From an uncultured Alphaproteobacteria bacterium (lineage in GTDB: Bacteria; Pseudomonadota; Alphaproteobacteria; Methylaequorales; Methylaequoraceae), in assembly GCA_902547955.1 (NCBI GenBank), contig CACCPY010000001.1, positions 1-64,000 on the forward strand: a DNA stretch of 64,000 nt, read 5' to 3'. Under the pieces are notes generated by a model, which was not told the DNA's origin, did not search any database, and was given only the letters and a program-made list of their open reading frames with translations. The translations under genes and the position numbers were made by a program. This document shows positions 35,236-44,144 of this stretch, piece after piece; the stretch's first letter is position 1; every line of letters starts with the position of its first letter.

Positions 35236-36062
35236 GACTGTAAACCAGAAAAATTTATCTCTCCCTCAAAAACAATCTCTGCATCGCCTGCCATCAATAT
35301 GTTATTATCATCACAAATTTCAATATCTAATAGCCCACCAGATGTTGTTACCATTACTTTTTTTTCAACAAAATTTAACTTATTAGAAGCAACTACACTC
35401 GCACAAGCTCCAGTTCCACAAGCTTGAGTAATCCCAACACCCCTTTCATTAGTAATAATACTAATTGCTTCTCTAGAATTTACTTTAACAATTGAAATAT
35501 TTACACCTTCGAAAAAAAGAGAATTTTTTTTTATTTTTTCTGAGTCTTTTTTGAACTTTTTTAAATCTAAAGTATCTACAAAAAAAACTAAATGTGGATT
35601 ACCAACATTTAGAGCAAAGCCATTTTTCAAATAATCATAGTTAAGATTAAGGTTTGAAGTATCAATATTTTTACTTATCGGAATATCCCTCCAATTAAAC
35701 TTCGCTCCCCCCACATTTACAATAATTTTATGTTCATTTACATATTCCACATCAATTAATCCAGCTTTTGTCTCTACTAAACAAGTTTTTTTTTTAGTTC
35801 TGTGAAAGTTTAATTTACCAACACACCTTAGAGCATTTCCGCAAACCTCTGCCTCTGATCCATCTGAATTGAAAAAATTTGCCTCGTAGTCAACTAAATT
35901 ATTTTCTGAGCTTTTTAGGAACATAGACAAATCACAACCTATGCCTATTTTTCGGTTTGATAAATTTTGAATTAATTTTTTTGATGGCAGAGAACCATCC
36001 CAAAAGAATATAACAAAATCGTTTCCTAACCCTTGCATTTTTATGAATTTTTTTTGTTCCAT
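35232..36062 (-). CDS. dapF: Diaminopimelate epimerase
   Basis: DapF turns LL- into meso-diaminopimelate for lysine and peptidoglycan. The 276-residue protein has both active-site cysteines, in NSDGSEAEVCGNALRC near residue 64-79 and TQACGTGACASVV near 219. QGLGNDFVIFF at the start is typical. It heads the dapF-mtaB-ftsY operon, diverging from ffh across a 116-bp region. Confidence 0.96.
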   Translation of the reverse strand: MEQKKFIKMQGLGNDFVIFFWDGSLPSKKLIQNLSNRKIGIGCDLSMFLKSSENNLVDYEANFFNSDGSEAEVCGNALRCVGKLNFHRTKKKTCLVETKAGLIDVEYVNEHKIIVNVGGAKFNWRDIPISKNIDTSNLNLNYDYLKNGFALNVGNPHLVFFVDTLDLKKFKKDSEKIKKNSLFFEGVNISIVKVNSREAISIITNERGVGITQACGTGACASVVASNKLNFVEKKVMVTTSGGLLDIEICDDNNILMAGDAEIVFEGEINFSGLQS

Positions 36063-36178
36063 TTTTTTAATAAATTACTTTAAGAACTAATGGTTTTTTG
36101 TTATAAAGACAACAATTTTAATTCAGTCAGTCCACGAGTTTCGTGCACTGACTTTTTTTGTTTGTGAAAGTTATTTAA
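36063..36178. other. Divergent intergenic region dapF / ffh
   Basis: This 116-bp spacer holds a striking hairpin followed by a T run (annotated separately at 36125-36159). TATAAA at 36102-36107 could serve as a -10 box toward ffh, and its complement gives TATAAC toward dapF (36108-36103 region). The -35 partners are weak on both strands. Confidence 0.6.
36125..36159 (+). terminator. Terminator-like hairpin in the ffh leader
   Basis: AGTCAGTCCACGA (36125-36137) pairs with TCGTGCACTGACT (36141-36153) across a GTT loop: 13 positions with a single C-C mismatch. Seven Ts (36153-36159) follow, the form of an intrinsic terminator on the plus strand. No plus-strand gene lies upstream, since dapF is transcribed away. 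The hairpin sits about 20 bases before the GTG of ffh. It may be a leader attenuator, the end of a tiny RNA, or a DNA operator. Its GC content stands out in this AT-rich genome. Confidence 0.6.
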
Positions 36179-37552
36179 GTGTTCGAAAATTTAACCGACA
36201 AGATTACTAATGTATTCAATAAATTAAAGGGAAAAGGAATCATTGATGAAAACTCCCTCAACGAAGCTCTTAGAGAAATACGAATAGCATTATTGGAATC
36301 TGATGTATCTATTAAAGTTGCAAAGGATTTCATTGAAAGAGTCAAACAAAAAGCCCTCGGCAAAGAAGTAATAAAAAGCGTCTCTCCCAGTCAAATGGTT
36401 GTGAAGATAGTGAATGATGAATTAACTACTCTTTTAGGCTCCGAAAGTTATGAAATAAATTTAAAATCAAAACCACCAGCAATTATGTTAATGGTTGGTC
36501 TTCAAGGTTCAGGAAAAACAACAACATCAGCTAAACTGGCAAAGTGGATTGAAAAAAATAAAAATAAAAAAGTACTAATGGCTTCTCTTGATATATACAG
36601 ACCAGCAGCGCAAGAGCAACTTTTGACACTTGGTGCTGATAACACCATATCCGTTTTACCCAAACAAGATAAAAAAAAACCACTAGAAATTGCGAAAATT
36701 GCAAAAAAGCATGCAGAGAATAACGACTTTGATGTTCTCATTTTAGATAGTGCTGGTAGAAACCATGTAGATAAAAAGATGATGTTAGAGATTCAAGAAA
36801 TCTCAAAATTCAGTAGCTTTACAGAAATTTTTTTTATTAGTGATTCTTTAACCGGTCAAGATGCAGTTAATACAGCAACGAGCTTCTCAGAAAAAATTGA
36901 CTTGACTGGTATTATTTTGACTAGACTTGACGGAGATGGCAGAGGCGGAGCTGCTTTGTCAATGAAAGAAACAATTAATAAGCCAATCAAGTTCATTGGG
37001 GTTGGAGAAAAAATTGATGACTTTGAGGTTTTTCATCCTGATAGAATAGCCAATAGAATTTTGGGAATGGGAGATGTAGTCTCATTAGTTGAAAAGGCGT
37101 CTGAACAGATAGATAAAGAGGATGCTGAAAAACTTCAAAAAAAAATCCTCAAAGGAAAATTTTCTTTAGTTGATTATTCAAAACAACTTGATCAACTTAC
37201 TAATATGGGAGGTATTCAAGGCTTCTTAAAATATTTACCAGGAATGTCAGGTTTGAAAGAAAAAGTTGAACAATCTATGGAAAATAGTGATATTTTCAAA
37301 AAGCAAAAAGCAATTATTTCCTCCATGACAAAAAAGGAAAAAAACTTTCCTGATATAGTTAAAGCATCAAGAAAAATTAGAATTTCAAAAGGTTCCGGTA
37401 CCTCAGTGCAAGATATCAACAAATTACTCAAACAATTTAAAAAAATGAGTCAAATGATGAAGAAAATGGGTAAAAACAAAAACCTTGAAAACATGATGTC
37501 ATCCGGACAAATGGGTGACTTGCAATCTTTACTTAATAAAAACAAATTTTAA
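36179..37552 (+). CDS. ffh: Signal recognition particle protein Ffh
   Basis: Ffh binds 4.5S RNA and signal sequences emerging from ribosomes. The 457-residue protein has an N domain, a G domain (VGLQGSGKTTTSAKLAKWI near residue 105; DSAGRNHVDKKMM near 189, where most relatives have DTAGR-L; LTRLDGDGRGGAALS near 244) and a methionine-rich M domain (MSQMMKKMGKN near 420). The start codon is GTG. It begins a co-directional run that continues through rpsP-rimM-trmD-rplS. Confidence 0.97.
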   Translation: MFENLTDKITNVFNKLKGKGIIDENSLNEALREIRIALLESDVSIKVAKDFIERVKQKALGKEVIKSVSPSQMVVKIVNDELTTLLGSESYEINLKSKPPAIMLMVGLQGSGKTTTSAKLAKWIEKNKNKKVLMASLDIYRPAAQEQLLTLGADNTISVLPKQDKKKPLEIAKIAKKHAENNDFDVLILDSAGRNHVDKKMMLEIQEISKFSSFTEIFFISDSLTGQDAVNTATSFSEKIDLTGIILTRLDGDGRGGAALSMKETINKPIKFIGVGEKIDDFEVFHPDRIANRILGMGDVVSLVEKASEQIDKEDAEKLQKKILKGKFSLVDYSKQLDQLTNMGGIQGFLKYLPGMSGLKEKVEQSMENSDIFKKQKAIISSMTKKEKNFPDIVKASRKIRISKGSGTSVQDINKLLKQFKKMSQMMKKMGKNKNLENMMSSGQMGDLQSLLNKNKF

Positions 37553-37554
37553 CC

Positions 37555-37561
37555 AAAGGAG
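37555..37561 (+). promoter_or_regulatory. Strong ribosome-binding site of rpsP
   Basis: AAAGGAG lies 6 bases before the rpsP ATG. Most genes in this window have weak or no Shine-Dalgarno sequences, so a near-perfect one marks rpsP as highly translated. A matching site (AAAGGAGA, 61566-61573) precedes atpD. Confidence 0.75.
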
Positions 37562-37567
37562 AATAAA

Positions 37568-38215
37568 ATGGCAGTAGCACTAAGATTATCAAGAGGTGGT
37601 TCAAAAAAAAGACCTTTTTTTAGAATTGTAGCCGCAGACGTCAGAGCACCAAGAGACGGAAGATATCTCGAAAGACTAGGAACATATAATCCAATGAAAG
37701 AAAAAAGTGATCCTGAAAGAGTAACACTTAATAAAGACAGAATTAAGTATTGGTTATCAGTTGGAGCCAAACCAACAGAGAGAGTCCAGAAATTTCTAGC
37801 TAATGAAAAGCTTGCAGATAAACCTGTAATTAATAAGCAAACAAAACAAGACAAACCTAAAAAGAAAACATTAGAAAAGCTTAAAGCTAAAGAAGAAAAG
37901 ATTAAGGCTAAAGAACAGGCTGCCGCTGACAAACCGGCCGAAGCCGCAGCTCCAGAACAACCGGCTGCTGATAAATCGGCCGAAGCCGCAGCTCCAGAAC
38001 AACCGGCTGCTGATAAACCAGCCGAAGCCGCAGCTCCAGAACAACCGGCTGCTGACAAACCGGCCGAAGCCGCAGCTCCAGAGCAACCGGCTGCTGACAA
38101 ACCGGCCGAAGCCGCAGCTCCAGAACAACCGGCTGCTGATAAACCGGCCGAAGCCGCAGCACCAGAACAACCGGCGACTGATAAAGCTGACAATGATAAG
38201 AATGTTAAAGAATAG
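37568..38215 (+). CDS. rpsP: 30S ribosomal protein S16 with long Ala/Pro/Glu repeat tail
   Basis: The first 80 or so residues are a normal S16 ([45 protein letters not shown]). A lysine-rich linker follows (residues 92-117), then six tandem 14-residue repeats of the form [14 protein letters not shown] and a partial seventh, ending in DNDKNVKE. Total length is 215 residues, against about 80-90 in E. coli and somewhat longer in many alphaproteobacteria. The tail should be disordered and acidic. Repeat DNA is GC-rich compared with its surroundings. It lies between ffh and rimM, as expected. Confidence 0.95.
   Translation: MAVALRLSRGGSKKRPFFRIVAADVRAPRDGRYLERLGTYNPMKEKSDPERVTLNKDRIKYWLSVGAKPTERVQKFLANEKLADKPVINKQTKQDKPKKKTLEKLKAKEEKIKAKEQAAADKPAEAAAPEQPAADKSAEAAAPEQPAADKPAEAAAPEQPAADKPAEAAAPEQPAADKPAEAAAPEQPAADKPAEAAAPEQPATDKADNDKNVKE
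37919..38185 (+). repeat. Tandem 42-bp repeat array inside rpsP
   Basis: Six in-frame 42-bp units begin at 37919, 37961, 38003, 38045, 38087 and 38129, with a partial unit from 38171. Units differ by a few bases, such as gctgat/gctgac and one tcg for ccg (Ser for Pro in unit 2). Codons gcc, gca, gct, ccg and gaa make the array far richer in GC than flanking genes. The repeat also keeps other frames open, creating false long frames on the minus strand. Confidence 0.95.
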
Positions 38216-38249
38216 GAATGTAAATATTATTGAAAAAACTTTATGATTT

Positions 38250-38759
38250 ATGGAGAAAGATGTCTCTAAAAAAACAAACTTAATAATTGTAGCGCAGTTT
38301 GGTAAAACCAAAGGAATAAAAGGGGAAATAAACGTCAGATGTTTTTTTGCTAAGCCCAGGGATATACTCAAATATAAAGATTTCTTTCTTAAAAATTTTA
38401 ATAGGATACCTGTTAGATTCATAAGTTTTAACGATAAAATTTCAGCTAAAATTGAAGAAATTAACTCACTGGAAACTGCAAAAAGATTTGTAGGAGAATA
38501 CATATATATAGAAAAAGAAAGTCTACCAAAACTCAAAAAAAATGAATTTTATTACAATGACCTTGAAGCCTTAGATGTATTTGTAAAACATAAAAAAATC
38601 GGTCAAGTGATTACACTTAACAATCATGGAGCAGGTGACTATTTGGAAATAGCTGGGCCAAAAAAAGAGATTCTAGTCCCATACAATTTTGATCATATAA
38701 TGAAAATTGATATAAAAGAAAAAAAAATATTTTTAAACCCTGATTATTATGATTTTTAA
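38250..38759 (+). CDS. rimM: 16S rRNA processing protein RimM
   Basis: RimM binds 30S subunits through S19 and helps 16S maturation. The 169-residue protein has the N-terminal RimM domain (IVAQFGKTKGIKGEINVRCF near residue 12) and a PRC-barrel domain (FYYNDLEALDVFV, ILVPYNFDHIMKIDIKEKKI). Length is normal. It lies between rpsP and trmD and overlaps trmD by 11 bp. Confidence 0.93.
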   Translation: MEKDVSKKTNLIIVAQFGKTKGIKGEINVRCFFAKPRDILKYKDFFLKNFNRIPVRFISFNDKISAKIEEINSLETAKRFVGEYIYIEKESLPKLKKNEFYYNDLEALDVFVKHKKIGQVITLNNHGAGDYLEIAGPKKEILVPYNFDHIMKIDIKEKKIFLNPDYYDF

Positions 38760-39444
38760 AATACTAACATTATTTCCAAAGATTTTTCCAGGGCCCTTGA
38801 AACATTCAATAATTGGAAAAGCATTAGAAAAAAAAAAGTTTAAGATAAAAACTATCGATATCAGAAATTTTGCTAAAAACCCATCCAAAAATGTTGATGA
38901 CAAACCGTATGGAGGAGGAGCAGGAATGATAATTAAACCAGATGTTCTTCAACGAGCCCTAAATTATGCAAAAAAAGGAGTACTAAAAAAAAATAAGGTA
39001 ATTATTTTATCAGCTAATGGAAAAAGATTTAATCAAGAATTAGCAAAAAAAATTATTCAAAACGAAGAGCTGTTGATAATTTGCGGTCGTTACGAAGGTG
39101 TAGATCAAAGATTTATTGATTCAAATTCAATTGAAGAAATTTCTATTGGTGATTATGTGCTGTCTGGTGGAGAAATTCCCGCATTAATTTTAATTGATAC
39201 TTGCGTAAGACTAATTCCTGAAGTATTAGGTAATAGTAATAGTTTAAATTCTGAGAGTTTTGATAACCACTTACTTGAATATCCTCAGTATACAAAACCT
39301 TATAAATGGAAAACGTTAAAAGTTCCTGATATATTGTTAAGTGGTAACCATAAGAAAATTTCAGATTGGAGATTGAAAAAGTCAATAGAAAAAACTAAAA
39401 AGGAAAGACCTGATTTATTTAAGCTATATTTAGAAAAAAAGTAG
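38749..39444 (+). CDS. trmD: tRNA (guanine37-N1)-methyltransferase
   Basis: TrmD methylates G37 of tRNAs to prevent frameshifting. The 231-residue SPOUT protein has the diagnostic [17 protein letters not shown] near residue 48, [14 protein letters not shown] near 108, and [18 protein letters not shown] near 129, which form the trefoil-knot SAM site. It sits in the conserved rpsP-rimM-trmD-rplS operon. Confidence 0.97.
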   Translation: MIFKILTLFPKIFPGPLKHSIIGKALEKKKFKIKTIDIRNFAKNPSKNVDDKPYGGGAGMIIKPDVLQRALNYAKKGVLKKNKVIILSANGKRFNQELAKKIIQNEELLIICGRYEGVDQRFIDSNSIEEISIGDYVLSGGEIPALILIDTCVRLIPEVLGNSNSLNSESFDNHLLEYPQYTKPYKWKTLKVPDILLSGNHKKISDWRLKKSIEKTKKERPDLFKLYLEKK

Positions 39445-39452
39445 AGGAAATT

Positions 39453-40001
39453 ATGAACACATTAGAAAGTTATGAAAAAAAACAATTGGAAAGTCTTTCA
39501 TCTGGAAAATCATACCCAAGCTTTGGTGCTGGTGATACTATAAAAGTACATTTAAAGGTTAAAGAAGGGGAAAAAGAACGCATACAGGTCTTTGAAGGCG
39601 TTTGTATTGCGAAAAAAAATGCTGGACTTAATTCATCATTCACTGTACGAAAAATTTCTTATGGAGAAGGGATAGAGAGGGTTCTTCCACTATTTTCCCC
39701 TCAAATTGACAAAATAGAATTAGTAAAAAGTGGTAGTGTGAGAAGATCAAAGCTCTACTATCTAAGAGAAAGAAGTGGTAAATCTGCGAGAATTGCAGAA
39801 AAAAATATTTTTAATAAAGTTGATAATGAAGATGTAAAAGTAAAAAAACAAGTACAACAGAATACTAACTTACAAAACAAAAGTGATGGAACTAAAAATA
39901 ATCAAACAAAAGAAATTACAGCTAGTCAACAAAACAAAAATGAAGAAACAAACACTGGCGAAAAAGTTGACCATTCAAAATCTGAGGATCAAAAAACTTA
40001 G
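39453..40001 (+). CDS. rplS: 50S ribosomal protein L19 with polar C-terminal tail
   Basis: L19 lies at the subunit interface. Residues 1-115 are a standard L19 ([69 protein letters not shown]). A tail of about 65 residues rich in Asn, Lys, Gln, Thr and Glu follows, bringing the length to 182. Unlike the S16 tail it is not a regular repeat and uses AT-rich codons. An AGAGGA site precedes the ATG. Confidence 0.95.
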   Translation: MNTLESYEKKQLESLSSGKSYPSFGAGDTIKVHLKVKEGEKERIQVFEGVCIAKKNAGLNSSFTVRKISYGEGIERVLPLFSPQIDKIELVKSGSVRRSKLYYLRERSGKSARIAEKNIFNKVDNEDVKVKKQVQQNTNLQNKSDGTKNNQTKEITASQQNKNEETNTGEKVDHSKSEDQKT

Positions 40002-40028
40002 CACAGTTTTTTAAAAGTACTTTAAGTT

Positions 40029-41429
40029 ATGAAACCTCAAACCATTTTTGATAAAATTTGGAGTCGTCACATCGTAGACCAAAACCCTAGTGGTGAGTGT
40101 CTTCTTTATATTGATAGACATCTTATACATGAGGTTACAAGTCCTCAGGCATTTGAGGGACTAAAAAATAACAAAAGAAAAGTCAGAAAACCCTTAATGA
40201 CTTTGGCTGTACCAGATCATAATGTTCCAACAACTGAGAGAAGATTTGGGATCACTGACAATGAATCAAGAATTCAAGTTGAAAAGTTAATTGAAAATTG
40301 CAGAGAATTTGGTATTCCTTTTTTTCCAATTGAAGATCTACGCCAAGGAATAGTTCATATAATTGGGCCAGAACAAGGGTTTACGTTACCTGGAACAACT
40401 CTTGTGTGTGGTGATTCTCATACCTCAACACATGGAGCATTTGGTTCTTTAGCTTTTGGAATTGGAACATCAGAGGTCGAGCATGTTTTATCAACTCAAA
40501 CTTTGATATTAAAACCTGCCAAGAACTATTTAATTAATTTTGTTGGTGAGCTTAAAAAAGGGATCACCGCCAAAGATGTTATCCTTCATCTGATAGGAAA
40601 AATTGGAACAGCAGGTGGTACAGGATTTGTTTTTGAATATGCAGGTAAAGTAATAGAAAACTTTTCCATGGAAGAACGAATGACAATCTGTAACATGTCA
40701 ATCGAAGCAGGGGCAAGAGCAGGACTTATAGCCCCAGATAATAAAACTTTTGAATATCTCAAAGATAAACCCTTATCTCCAAAAGGAAAAGAATGGGATA
40801 AAGCTATTGACTATTGGAAAACTCTTAAGTCTGATAAAAATGCTCATTTTGACAAAAAAATTGATATCATCGCTTCCTCTATTGAACCACAAGTGACTTG
40901 GGGAACCAGTCCAGAGGATGTCGTATCTATAAGCTCGAGCGTTCCAGACCCTGCAAAAATAAAGAATACCGATAAAAGGCAATCAGCTGAAAGAGCATTA
41001 GATTATATGGGTTTAGAACCAGGTCAAAAAATGTGTAATATAGATATTAATACAGTTTTTATAGGGTCATGTACAAATGGTAGAATAGAAGATCTTAGAA
41101 AAGCTGCAGAAATATTAAATGGAAGAAAAATAAACAAAAAAGTTAGAGCATTCGTTGTCCCAGGCTCTGGCTTGGTAAAAAAACAAGCAGAAGAGGAGGG
41201 ATTAGATAAAATATTTATGTCATCTGGTTTTGAATGGAGAGAACCAGGTTGTTCAATGTGTCTTGCGATGAACGCCGATAAATTACAACCACATGAAAGA
41301 TGTGCATCCACTTCAAATAGAAACTTTGAGGGTCGACAAGGAAGAGGTGGAAGAACTCATCTTTTAAGTCCTGAAATGGCTGCTGCTGCTGCTATTAAAG
41401 GAAAATTATTTGATGTGAGAAAATTGTAA
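40029..41429 (+). CDS. leuC: 3-isopropylmalate dehydratase large subunit
   Basis: LeuC with LeuD isomerises 2- to 3-isopropylmalate in leucine synthesis. The 466-residue aconitase-family protein has [12 protein letters not shown] at the start, [20 protein letters not shown] near residue 132, and the 4Fe-4S cysteines in [13 protein letters not shown] near 345 and [11 protein letters not shown] near 408. The rplS-leuC spacer is only 27 bp with no clear terminator, so leucine genes may be read from the ribosomal operon. leuD follows after one base. Confidence 0.97.
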   Translation: MKPQTIFDKIWSRHIVDQNPSGECLLYIDRHLIHEVTSPQAFEGLKNNKRKVRKPLMTLAVPDHNVPTTERRFGITDNESRIQVEKLIENCREFGIPFFPIEDLRQGIVHIIGPEQGFTLPGTTLVCGDSHTSTHGAFGSLAFGIGTSEVEHVLSTQTLILKPAKNYLINFVGELKKGITAKDVILHLIGKIGTAGGTGFVFEYAGKVIENFSMEERMTICNMSIEAGARAGLIAPDNKTFEYLKDKPLSPKGKEWDKAIDYWKTLKSDKNAHFDKKIDIIASSIEPQVTWGTSPEDVVSISSSVPDPAKIKNTDKRQSAERALDYMGLEPGQKMCNIDINTVFIGSCTNGRIEDLRKAAEILNGRKINKKVRAFVVPGSGLVKKQAEEEGLDKIFMSSGFEWREPGCSMCLAMNADKLQPHERCASTSNRNFEGRQGRGGRTHLLSPEMAAAAAIKGKLFDVRKL

Positions 41430-41430
41430 A

Positions 41431-42042
41431 ATGGAAAAGTTTTCAGAATTAACAGGTATTGTTGCATGTTTAGAATTATCAAATATTGACACAGACATGA
41501 TTATTCCCAAACAATTCTTAAAGACAATAAAAAGAAGTGGATTAGGTAAAGGATTATTTTATGAAATGAGATTTGATGAAAATGAAAAATTAATCCCTGA
41601 ATTTATTTTAAACAAAAGTCCATACAATGAATCAAAAATTCTAGTCGCTCTTGAAAATTTCGGATGTGGTTCATCAAGAGAACATGCTCCTTGGGCATTA
41701 ACAGATTTTGGAATCAAAGTTATTCTTGCTAAAAGTTTTGCAGACATTTTCTACAACAATTGTTTTAAAAACGGAATATTACCCATAAAACTCTTAGGAG
41801 AAGAAATTGAAAAGATAATAAATTTTTCAAAAAATAAATTTCTAGAGCTTGAAATTAACCTAAAAAAACAAACAATCAAAGGATCTGAAATTAATCTTTC
41901 TTTTGAAATTGATGAATATAAAAAAACATGTCTGTTAAACGGATGGGATGACATAGACTTGACACTTAAAAAAGAAAATTTAATTTCTGAGTTTGAAACA
42001 AAAAATAATGATAGTTGGTTGGAACCAAGAAGAAATGAATAA
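41431..42042 (+). CDS. leuD: 3-isopropylmalate dehydratase small subunit
   Basis: The 203-residue swivel-domain subunit of isopropylmalate isomerase. Substrate-binding features NIDTDMIIPKQFLK near residue 18 and ENFGCGSSREHAPWAL near 72 are intact. The bacterial leuCD split form is clear. Its last codons overlap the leuB start. Confidence 0.97.
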   Translation: MEKFSELTGIVACLELSNIDTDMIIPKQFLKTIKRSGLGKGLFYEMRFDENEKLIPEFILNKSPYNESKILVALENFGCGSSREHAPWALTDFGIKVILAKSFADIFYNNCFKNGILPIKLLGEEIEKIINFSKNKFLELEINLKKQTIKGSEINLSFEIDEYKKTCLLNGWDDIDLTLKKENLISEFETKNNDSWLEPRRNE

Positions 42043-43141
42043 TGTCTTTAATATATCTTTGCTCCCAGGAGATGGTATTGGTAAGGAAATATCGGTTGAA
42101 GCCCTAAAGATTTTAGAATGGTTCAGTGAGAATACTGATTTAAAAATTAATGTCAAAGAAGAATTAGTAGGAGGCATTTCAGTTGACGAATATGATTCAC
42201 CACTAACAAATGATACTCTCAAAAATATTAGCCATTCAGATGCAATTCTGTTAGGAGCAGTTGGTGGACCAAAATGGGAAAGTCTAGATTTTAAAAAAAG
42301 ACCAGAAAGAGGACTTTTAAAAATTAGAAAGGAATTAGACTTATTCGCAAATTTCAGACCAGCAATTGTTTTTGATGCCCTAGCTGAGTCGTCAACACTT
42401 AAAACAGAGATTATAAAAAATCTAGATATTTTAATCATAAGAGAGCTAACGAGTGGAATATATTTCGGAGAACCAAGAGGAATAGAACAAATTGATGAGG
42501 AAAACAAAAGAGGTTTTAATACTTTGGCTTACACTACTGAGGAAGTCAAAAGAATTGCAAAGGTAGGTTTTGAAACAGCTAAAGCAAGATCAAAAAAAAT
42601 ATGTTCAGTTGATAAAGCAAACGTTCTTGAATCAACAGAACTATGGAGGGAAGTTGTAACAGAGGTCTCAAAAGATTATCCTGACGTTGAGTTATCTCAC
42701 ATGTATGTTGATAATGCCTCCATGCAACTTGTGAGAAACCCAAAACAGTTTGATGTCATAGTTACAACTAATATGTTTGGAGATATTTTATCAGACTGTG
42801 CTTCAATGTTAACTGGTTCTCTTGGAATGCTCCCATCAGCTTCAATTGGTACAAAAACTGAAAATAAGTGTAATGCCATGTATGAGCCAGTTCATGGTTC
42901 TGCTCCAGACATTGCTGGAAAAGGAATTGCAAATCCTCTAGCTATGATTCTTAGTGTTGCAATGATGTTTAAGTATTCTTTCTTAAAACCAGAATATTTT
43001 GATTTGATAAATAAAGTGGTGAATAAAATTCTTAACGATGGTTACAGGACAAAGGATATTTGTATGGAAAAAAATAAATTGATTTCAACTCAAGACATGG
43101 GTGATTTAGTGGTTGAGGAACTTAATAATGAAAAAATATAA
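42035..43141 (+). CDS. leuB: 3-isopropylmalate dehydrogenase
   Basis: LeuB oxidises and decarboxylates 3-isopropylmalate with NAD. The 368-residue protein has SLLPGDGIGKEI at the start, the substrate-binding RPERGLLKIRKEL near residue 88, RELTSGIYFGEPRG near 136, and VHGSAPDIAGKGIANP near 285. A frame opens 14 codons earlier, but the ATG at 42035 overlaps the leuD stop by 8 bp, has an AAGAAG-like site and gives a family-typical start. Confidence 0.95.
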   Translation: MNNVFNISLLPGDGIGKEISVEALKILEWFSENTDLKINVKEELVGGISVDEYDSPLTNDTLKNISHSDAILLGAVGGPKWESLDFKKRPERGLLKIRKELDLFANFRPAIVFDALAESSTLKTEIIKNLDILIIRELTSGIYFGEPRGIEQIDEENKRGFNTLAYTTEEVKRIAKVGFETAKARSKKICSVDKANVLESTELWREVVTEVSKDYPDVELSHMYVDNASMQLVRNPKQFDVIVTTNMFGDILSDCASMLTGSLGMLPSASIGTKTENKCNAMYEPVHGSAPDIAGKGIANPLAMILSVAMMFKYSFLKPEYFDLINKVVNKILNDGYRTKDICMEKNKLISTQDMGDLVVEELNNEKI

Positions 43142-44144
43142 TATTGCTATTATTGGAGCAACTGGAAACGTTGGAAGAGAAATTCTAAACATTTTAGAGT
43201 TTAGAAAATTTCCAATAAATAAAATTTTTGCTTTAGCTTCTTCAAGATCAGAGGGAACAAAAATAAATTATGGTGATGACAAAGATATTGTTGTTTCAGA
43301 TCTAGAAAAATTCAACTTTAAAGATATAGATATTGTTTTATCGTCAGCGGGATCTAACATTTCAAAAAAGTACTCTGATATTGCTATTAAAGAAGGATCT
43401 ATTTTAATTGATAATACATCTTATTTTAGAATGGAAAAAAATGTTCCATTGATAGTTCCTGAGGTAAATCCTGAGGATTTAAAAACTTTTTCTAAAAAGA
43501 AAATAATTGCAAACCCCAACTGCTCAACTATTCAAATGGTTATGGCTCTCAAGCCTATTCATGACTTATTTAAAGTTAAAAAAATTTTTGTTTCTACCTA
43601 CCAATCAACGTCTGGTGCTGGAAAAACTGCAATGGACGAATTGTTTCATCAAACACTTGATGTGTATAAAAATAAACCATTAGAGGCAAATTTTTTCACA
43701 AAAAAAATTGCTTTCAACTTAATACCACATATTGATGATTTTTTAGAAAATGGAGATACAAAAGAGGAAAATAAGATGATTGAGGAAACCCAAAAAATTT
43801 TAAAGACTAAAATAGATATTTTTTCTACATGCGTCAGAGTTCCAGTGTTTGTTGGACATGGAGAATCAGTGTTTATTGAAACAGAAAAGAAAATAAACTT
43901 AAAAAAAGCAATATCCGCCATGAAAAAATTTCCTGGTCTAAGCCTAGTGAATGAAAGTATTGACGGTGGATATGTAACACCAGACGAATCGGCAGGAGAA
44001 GATGATGTATTTGTTAGCAGAATTAGAGTTAAGGATGAAAAAAAAATGGGAATGTGGGTTGTTGCTGATAATCTAAGAAAAGGTGCAGCATTAAATACTG
44101 TACAAATAGCCGAATTGTTAATAAAAAAATACTTAAAAAAATGA
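43128..44144 (+). CDS. asd: Aspartate-semialdehyde dehydrogenase
   Basis: Asd reduces aspartyl phosphate to the semialdehyde used for lysine/DAP, threonine and methionine. The 338-residue protein has NIAIIGATGNVGREIL at the start, the catalytic cysteine in NPNCSTIQMV near residue 127, YQSTSGAGK near 155, and the active-site RVPVFVGHGESV near 238. I chose ATG 43128 over a start five codons earlier. It overlaps leuB by 14 bp; leuB followed by asd is common in alphaproteobacteria. Confidence 0.95.
   Translation: MKKYNIAIIGATGNVGREILNILEFRKFPINKIFALASSRSEGTKINYGDDKDIVVSDLEKFNFKDIDIVLSSAGSNISKKYSDIAIKEGSILIDNTSYFRMEKNVPLIVPEVNPEDLKTFSKKKIIANPNCSTIQMVMALKPIHDLFKVKKIFVSTYQSTSGAGKTAMDELFHQTLDVYKNKPLEANFFTKKIAFNLIPHIDDFLENGDTKEENKMIEETQKILKTKIDIFSTCVRVPVFVGHGESVFIETEKKINLKKAISAMKKFPGLSLVNESIDGGYVTPDESAGEDDVFVSRIRVKDEKKMGMWVVADNLRKGAALNTVQIAELLIKKYLKK

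Noticed and set aside
37919-38185. Possible CRISPR-like array in rpsP
   Set aside because: The units are contiguous, in-frame coding repeats with no unique spacers.
37549-38536. Long minus-strand open frames (about 214 and 221 residues) opposite rpsP with repeats such as [14 protein letters not shown]
   Set aside because: They are the complement of the 42-bp S16 repeat read in other frames; a repeat whose length is a multiple of three keeps frames open. They overlap a certain ribosomal gene and lack a start context.
41980-42507. 175-residue minus-strand frame opposite leuD/leuB
   Set aside because: Shadow of real coding sequence; Ser/Phe/Ile-rich composition is typical of reverse frames in this genome.
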